Below are positions 43,921 through 48,300 of a DNA stretch of 48,300 nucleotides, one piece after another; the stretch's first letter is position 1, and each line of letters begins with the position of its first letter. This DNA comes from Plantago elongata. Its lineage: Eukaryota; Streptophyta; Magnoliopsida; Lamiales; Plantaginaceae. The notes beneath the pieces were generated by a model. The model did not search any database, was not told the origin of the DNA, and saw only the letters and a list, made by a program, of their open reading frames with translations. The stretch spans positions 1 through 48,300 of the forward strand of contig JAYMSP010000530.1 in assembly GCA_036897095.1 (NCBI GenBank), in the 5' to 3' direction. A program made the translations under genes and the position numbers.

Positions 43921-45274
43921 AACTTTCATCGATAAACAGTCTTTCTTAGAAACCTAGTACTTAGATTCAGAGAGCGGAAGACTTTAAACGATAGAGAAAC
44001 ATAAATGTGGTTTGTAGTAATAATGTGTGTGAGTGTTATGCTGGAATGTATATATAAAAGTAAATAACACAACAACTTATAGTGGTATCTGGATGTGGCG
44101 TAATCCTCCAACTAATCCACTTTGGTCTTTTTGAGACCTGGAATTCACTAGAACATATAATTGAGTTCTCCTTACAATGTATCCTATTCTAAGATCCCTA
44201 CAAACAAATGGTTCCCAAACAAATGTCCCCCTGAGTTATTCCCCAGCTTCTAAAGTCAAGTACTTCATGTACTCAAGATAACCTTGGAGATTTTCCTTGA
44301 TTTCCCAAACCAAGTACTTCCAATACTCCATGCCTTGATGGTGTTGGTTATATGATTGTTGTCAGACTTCTCTTAAATAACTTTTCAGCTATTTATCCAG
44401 AGAGCTTGAAGAGATTACGCTACTTAATATACTTGTTCAGTATATGGTAGGTTTCTCTGACCCAAGTGTTCATATCCGTTCTGGAGAATGAACTTCAGAA
44501 AGGGTGTCTGAGTGTTCAACTCTTTCACATATAATCAAACTCTTGTAAAGGTTCAGGACACTTAGAACTACTAGTGATTCTTCGAGCTGTATAGTAGTGA
44601 GCTTGGAGAATTGTAGTATGAACGCTTAAGAGAATACTTGCTTGATATGAAAGTATGAGCGTAGTTCGTGTGTGTTTCTCAGCTTCTAAGTGGTGATATT
44701 TATAGATGAATTTGAGAGTCGTTTGAATAGTATCCGTTAGACCTTCTCAGAATTCAATTCGTTGATATCTTGAAATAAGTACTCAGAAGTCAATTTCTCA
44801 TATTTCAGAGAGGACTAAGCCTGAACAACTTTTCAGTCGGTGTAATTATACACTGTACTATTTCTTGTCCTGTAGTCTCAACGGACACATGAGGCTTTCT
44901 GAAAGCTAGCGTGCTCCTTGACTCAAAGATGTCATATATTCAGAGACATGTAACGTGCCAAATGCATTATACATTATGCTTTCTGAACATAGTCTATCTG
45001 AGGAGACTAGTCCTTATGTCTTCATCAAACTTGTGTTATCTTCAGTTTTCAAATCTTCGATTAAACTCCATTACTAGGATCCTTCTTCATGGCCCTCAAA
45101 ATATAAAATTACATTCAGAGTCCTAATAATCCTATTACAAGTTCAACTAGACTAACATACTAAGTGAATTCCTCTTTTACAATGTTCAAGTGACATAAGA
45201 GTACTAGTCACCTTCTCGTACTAAAGATAAGTTACATGGTGATTGACCAAAAATACTAACATATATTCCTAACA
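43921..45274 (-). repeat. 3' LTR of a SIRE/Maximus-like Ty1/copia element
   Basis: On the minus strand it starts TGTTAGGAATATATGTTAGT directly after a polypurine tract and has a TATA box (CTATAAATATCACC, about 44699-44712). It contains the transcribed part ending in words such as CTCAAAAAGACCAAAGTGGA. The first 340 bases are repeated in inverted orientation at 47955-48300. The left boundary is not certain (between about 43921 and 44090) because no complete second LTR is in the window. Confidence 0.7.
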
Positions 45275-45293
45275 AATTTCCCCCTTTTTGATC
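45275..45293 (-). promoter_or_regulatory. Polypurine tract of the SIRE-like element
   Basis: GATCAAAAAGGGGGAAATT on the minus strand abuts the LTR start. This wording is typical for the SIRE/Maximus lineage. Confidence 0.75.
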
Positions 45294-45640
45294 AGTCAAC
45301 CATGACTATCTTAAAGTCCTATTACAAACATGGAAGTGAAAACAATTCGCCACTTAATCATTTCAAATGATATTCAATCAGATAAATTAAGTGGAGAAAG
45401 TAAACATCAACCAAATCACAAGAAAGGATCTTTGCTGACAAGTTATCTTCTTATACATGATTTATGAGAGTATGATCTATAGAAAGAACATTACAGATCA
45501 TAAGATAACTTTTACAAGTTGTATTACAATAAAATTCAGTCAGCATAATAACAAAATTACTAAGTAAATTAGGACAACAGGAGAGTCCAAGCTTCAAGTA
45601 AACATCCTAATGAACTAGTCTTCAAGTCTTCAAAAATAAC
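45294..45640. other. 3' untranslated part of the SIRE-like element
   Basis: Non-coding AT-rich stretch between the PPT and the end of the extra ORF. No other feature is seen. Confidence 0.4.
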
Positions 45641-47954
45641 TTTGGTTCAGAAAGCTTAAGTTCTTCAGCATCCTCATTTTTGTCATGGCTTTTGGATCAA
45701 TGAGGATCAGTCCTCCTGCAGTCTTCAACATATTCATAAAGTAACCTTATGATAGAGAGCTCTGTCTTTCTGGCTAAATCACAAATTTCTCTATAAGCTT
45801 TGCCAGGATCTTCATGATTCTCAAGATAGTCTTTTTTTGACTTAATGAAGTTCTTGACCCAAAAGTACTTTTCCCACACCATGCATGGTTAATCTTCAGC
45901 AGTGACAACTGATGATACTTGTAACTTTCTTCATAGTATGCAATGTCATCCAGGTATTGTTCCTTCGTCATATAAAATGATTCATAAGGTTTAACTCTTA
46001 GTTTGTTCTATTTGCTGAGAGTACCATCCATTTTCTGGTCTTATGTACATCATTTGGCTTTGGATAAGGACATATAAAATCCAGTGGCTTCTACATAGCC
46101 TCAGTCCTCACATGAACCTCAAAATCAAGCCACTTGTGAGCATTCTTACGCTTAAGTAGAGTAGGCTTGTTGGTTCTCCATGCCATCATTTGCATGTAGA
46201 TAGGATCTGGAAACTTGTTGTTCAATAGCAGATTTTGTAGCTCAAGAATCCAGTATCTATTCTGGAGATGTATGCACATGTAGGCTGATTGGCTGTCTTT
46301 AGTTTTGACATACTCAACTTGGGCAGCAACTGGTTTTTCTTGTTCTTTCTCTTGAACTCTACCAAACTGTAAGTCCCTACGCATTCTTCTATTTAGTCTT
46401 TTCTCCAATTCTACTTGTTCTCTGGGGTTTGTGCTGGAAGATCCATCTTGGATCGACTTGGTATTTCCGGAAGGAGTTCTGGCATATATAAGATTTGCAG
46501 CCATAGGAGGTTCAGATAGGCTTTCCACTCTTCTTCTTTTTAGTGAAGTGGATGCTCATCTGTGTCAGTCTCATCATCATCATCATCATCATTGAAGTTT
46601 CTGATTGGAGACTTATAGGTTTCCTCCTTGTCTTTGATCTCTCCTTCTTCTTTTTCTACTTCTTCTCCAGAAGGCTTAGTACCTTCAGATATAACAAGGG
46701 CCTTGGAACCCCTAGTTATTTGATTGAAGTCTTGTTCTTGGTTCTTCAGAAAGCATGTCCTGCTCTCTGGGCAATTCTATTTTGTTCCCCCATATGAGTG
46801 ACTGACTCAAACGGACATAAGAATGAGACGGAGACTCAAAGTTCTGTTGCAAATTGTTGTGTACTTGGACTAGTTTCTGAACTTCTTTTCTGAGCTCTTG
46901 ATTCTATGTAAGGAGTAACTGCTTCTTTTGGTTCAGCTCTTCTACTGGACGAAAGATAGACTCTGCCTTCATGATAGAATATCGTGCTTCATCAAGTGCT
47001 CTGTTGGCATTGTTGCAATCTTCATCCCAAACCATGCCTAAGTCTTCTGAGACAGTGCGATGCTAGTGGCTCTATGTAGTAAAAGCTTAGAAACTGGCTT
47101 AAGGTCAGTAGGTACATAATTGAGTACCTGAGAATTTTTAGCAACCAATTCATTTCTAAGTGCTTGAAACACTGTGCTTCTTCCGAGGGATTTTCCCTCT
47201 CTGGAAGTTACAGCTGGAGATGAGAAGATATGTGGAGCAAGAAGTGATCTCTTCAGATGAGATACATGCATCTCTTCCTCTTCTGGTGCCATACCTTGTG
47301 TTTCTTCATCATCAGTGCTCAATATAGTCTTCATTGTTGTGAGCAGGCTCAACATCTATTTTCTCTTTCCCTTTGATGTTGGCTCTCTGAGAAGATGGCT
47401 CATTTGGTCTATCTGATGCAGCTATAGCATCATGCTCATAATCATCCGTCACTAGAGCATCCAACTTTGCAGCTGTGACTTCGATGGTCTTTCTTCAATT
47501 GCACCTTTTCTTCAAGGAGTGCTCTCTCCTTGGCATTCTCTGCCTCAATCATCAGTAATTGGGCCTCTTTAGCTTCAACCAGGGATTGGTACTCCTGACT
47601 GAGCTTGGTCACTTCTTCCAACATCTCTCTGAGTTTTGCAACTCTGGATTCAACATCCATTAAATCATCAGAAGGGTCGACTTGTTGAGTTTGTGCATTG
47701 TCATTGCCTTGTTGGTTTGGACCTTCTTTTTTAGCTGGAGGTGGTGATCATTCTGATGTTGGTGGTTGCCACTGAGTAGATTCCTCAGCAGTTGGAGTTT
47801 CCGTTCCGGCCTCTCCTTGTGCCATTCCACCTATCCATGGTGGACTATCATCATTATCATCATGATCATTATTATCATCATCACCCCTTTCTGAATGATC
47901 CTCAAAGGACTCTTCGCCACCATTCTCATCATACTCTTCCTCTTCATCGGATAT
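45641..47954 (-). pseudogene. Extra 3' ORF (env-like position) of the SIRE-like element, broken
   Basis: Several minus-strand frames form one degraded reading upstream of the 3' LTR. From right to left there is a very acidic Asp/Glu/Asn-rich part (47954-47830), a Pro/Gln-rich linker with a stop, a coiled coil rich in Glu/Leu/Lys at 47660-47490, a middle part at 47355-47038, and basic and charged parts at 46528-46091 and 45971-45697. There are no gag knuckles, protease or RT motifs. In SIRE/Maximus elements the position between pol and the 3' LTR holds an additional ORF of uncertain function, often called env-like, with coiled coils; the assignment rests on position and composition. The frame is cut at its right end by the opposite-strand LTR. 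Confidence 0.45.
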
Positions 47955-48300
47955 TGTTAGGAATATCTTTTAGAGTTTTTGACCAATCACCATGTAACTT
48001 ATCTTTAGTACAGAAATGTGACTAGTACTCTCAGTTTACTTGAACATTGTAAAGATGAAATCACTTAGTATGTTAATCAAGTTAAACGTGTATATGATTG
48101 TTTAGGTCTCTGAATGTAATTTTTATGTTTCAAAGATGGCCATAAGAAGGATCCAAGCAATGGAGTTTAATCGAAGATTTGAAGATTGCGCAAGTTTAAT
48201 GAAGACATAAGGGATTTGTCTCCTCCGAAATGATATGTTCAGAAAGCCTTGTATAGTGCATTTGCACATTACACCTCTCTGAAGCTTTGTCATTCTGAGA
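47955..48300 (+). repeat. Start of a SIRE-family LTR in the opposite orientation
   Basis: TGTTAGGAATATC begins at 47955 and the rest runs parallel to the minus strand of 45274-44930: gaccaatcaccatgtaactt, atctttagta, gtgactagtactct, cttgaacattgtaaa, cttagtatgttaa, ggatcc, ggagtttaatcgaagatttg. It is the 5' part of an LTR and runs out of the window. No polypurine tract precedes it, so it is best read as the left end (5' LTR) of a separate plus-strand copy inserted into the other element. Confidence 0.75.

Noticed and set aside
44083-44095. TGGTATCTGG, like a Met-tRNA primer binding site on the plus strand
   Set aside because: It lies near the far end of a minus-strand LTR, is imperfect (TGGTATCAGAG expected) and has no plus-strand LTR before it. 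Probably chance.

Overview
This window is nuclear DNA of a flowering plant, most likely a dicot. The evidence is two spliced plant genes, AT-rich spacers and a dense mixture of plant retroelements (Ty3/gypsy, Ty1/copia, LINE), a CACTA-type DNA transposon end and MITE-like repeats. There is no sign of bacterial or organellar organisation, and I see no tRNA, rRNA or CRISPR array. The species cannot be named from the sequence.

Layout. 1-2990 is non-coding and carries a minus-strand TATA region that looks like a long LTR or a promoter plus leader. 3000-5640 is a 5'-truncated plus-strand Ty3/gypsy pol with a 3' tail. 5641-8304 is AT-rich spacer with a minus-strand fragment of a glycine-rich cold-shock-domain protein. 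8305-8860 is the 3' end of a minus-strand Ty1/copia element with LTR, polypurine tract and RNase H end. 8869-10711 (plus) and 10861-12600 (minus) are two decayed LINEs lying tail to tail. 12601-15022 is AT-rich spacer. 15023-29592 is a single large minus-strand Ty3/gypsy element of Tat type: two LTRs, PBS, PPT, gag, protease, RT, RNase H, a second RNase H and integrase, a 48/108-bp tandem array, and an oppositely oriented extra ORF with a Transposase_28-like (PF04195) domain, its own TATA box and an intron.

30063-32540 is an apparently intact five-exon gene for a TRICHOME BIREFRINGENCE-LIKE (TBL/DUF231) wall-polysaccharide O-acetyltransferase. 32541-36426 is spacer with MITE-like repeats. 36427 to about 39870 starts with a CACTA terminus, has CACTA-like subterminal repeats on both sides, and contains broken, intron-containing pieces of a DMC1 meiotic recombinase gene; it looks like a gene-capturing transposon. 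40015-41805 (minus) is an apparently intact four-exon gene for a small WRC-domain nuclear protein. 43385-43915 is a degenerate tandem array. 43921-48300 holds a SIRE/Maximus-like Ty1/copia 3' end (LTR, PPT, extra coiled-coil ORF) interrupted at 47955 by the start of a same-family LTR in the opposite orientation.

Only the TBL and WRC genes look like functional host genes. I see no pathway link between them: one acts in the Golgi on wall polymers, the other is probably a nuclear regulator. The rest is a record of repeated transposition and decay. The best candidates for something undescribed are the DMC1 fragments inside the CACTA-like element, the spliced antisense ORF of the Tat element with its tandem array, and the inverted SIRE LTRs.
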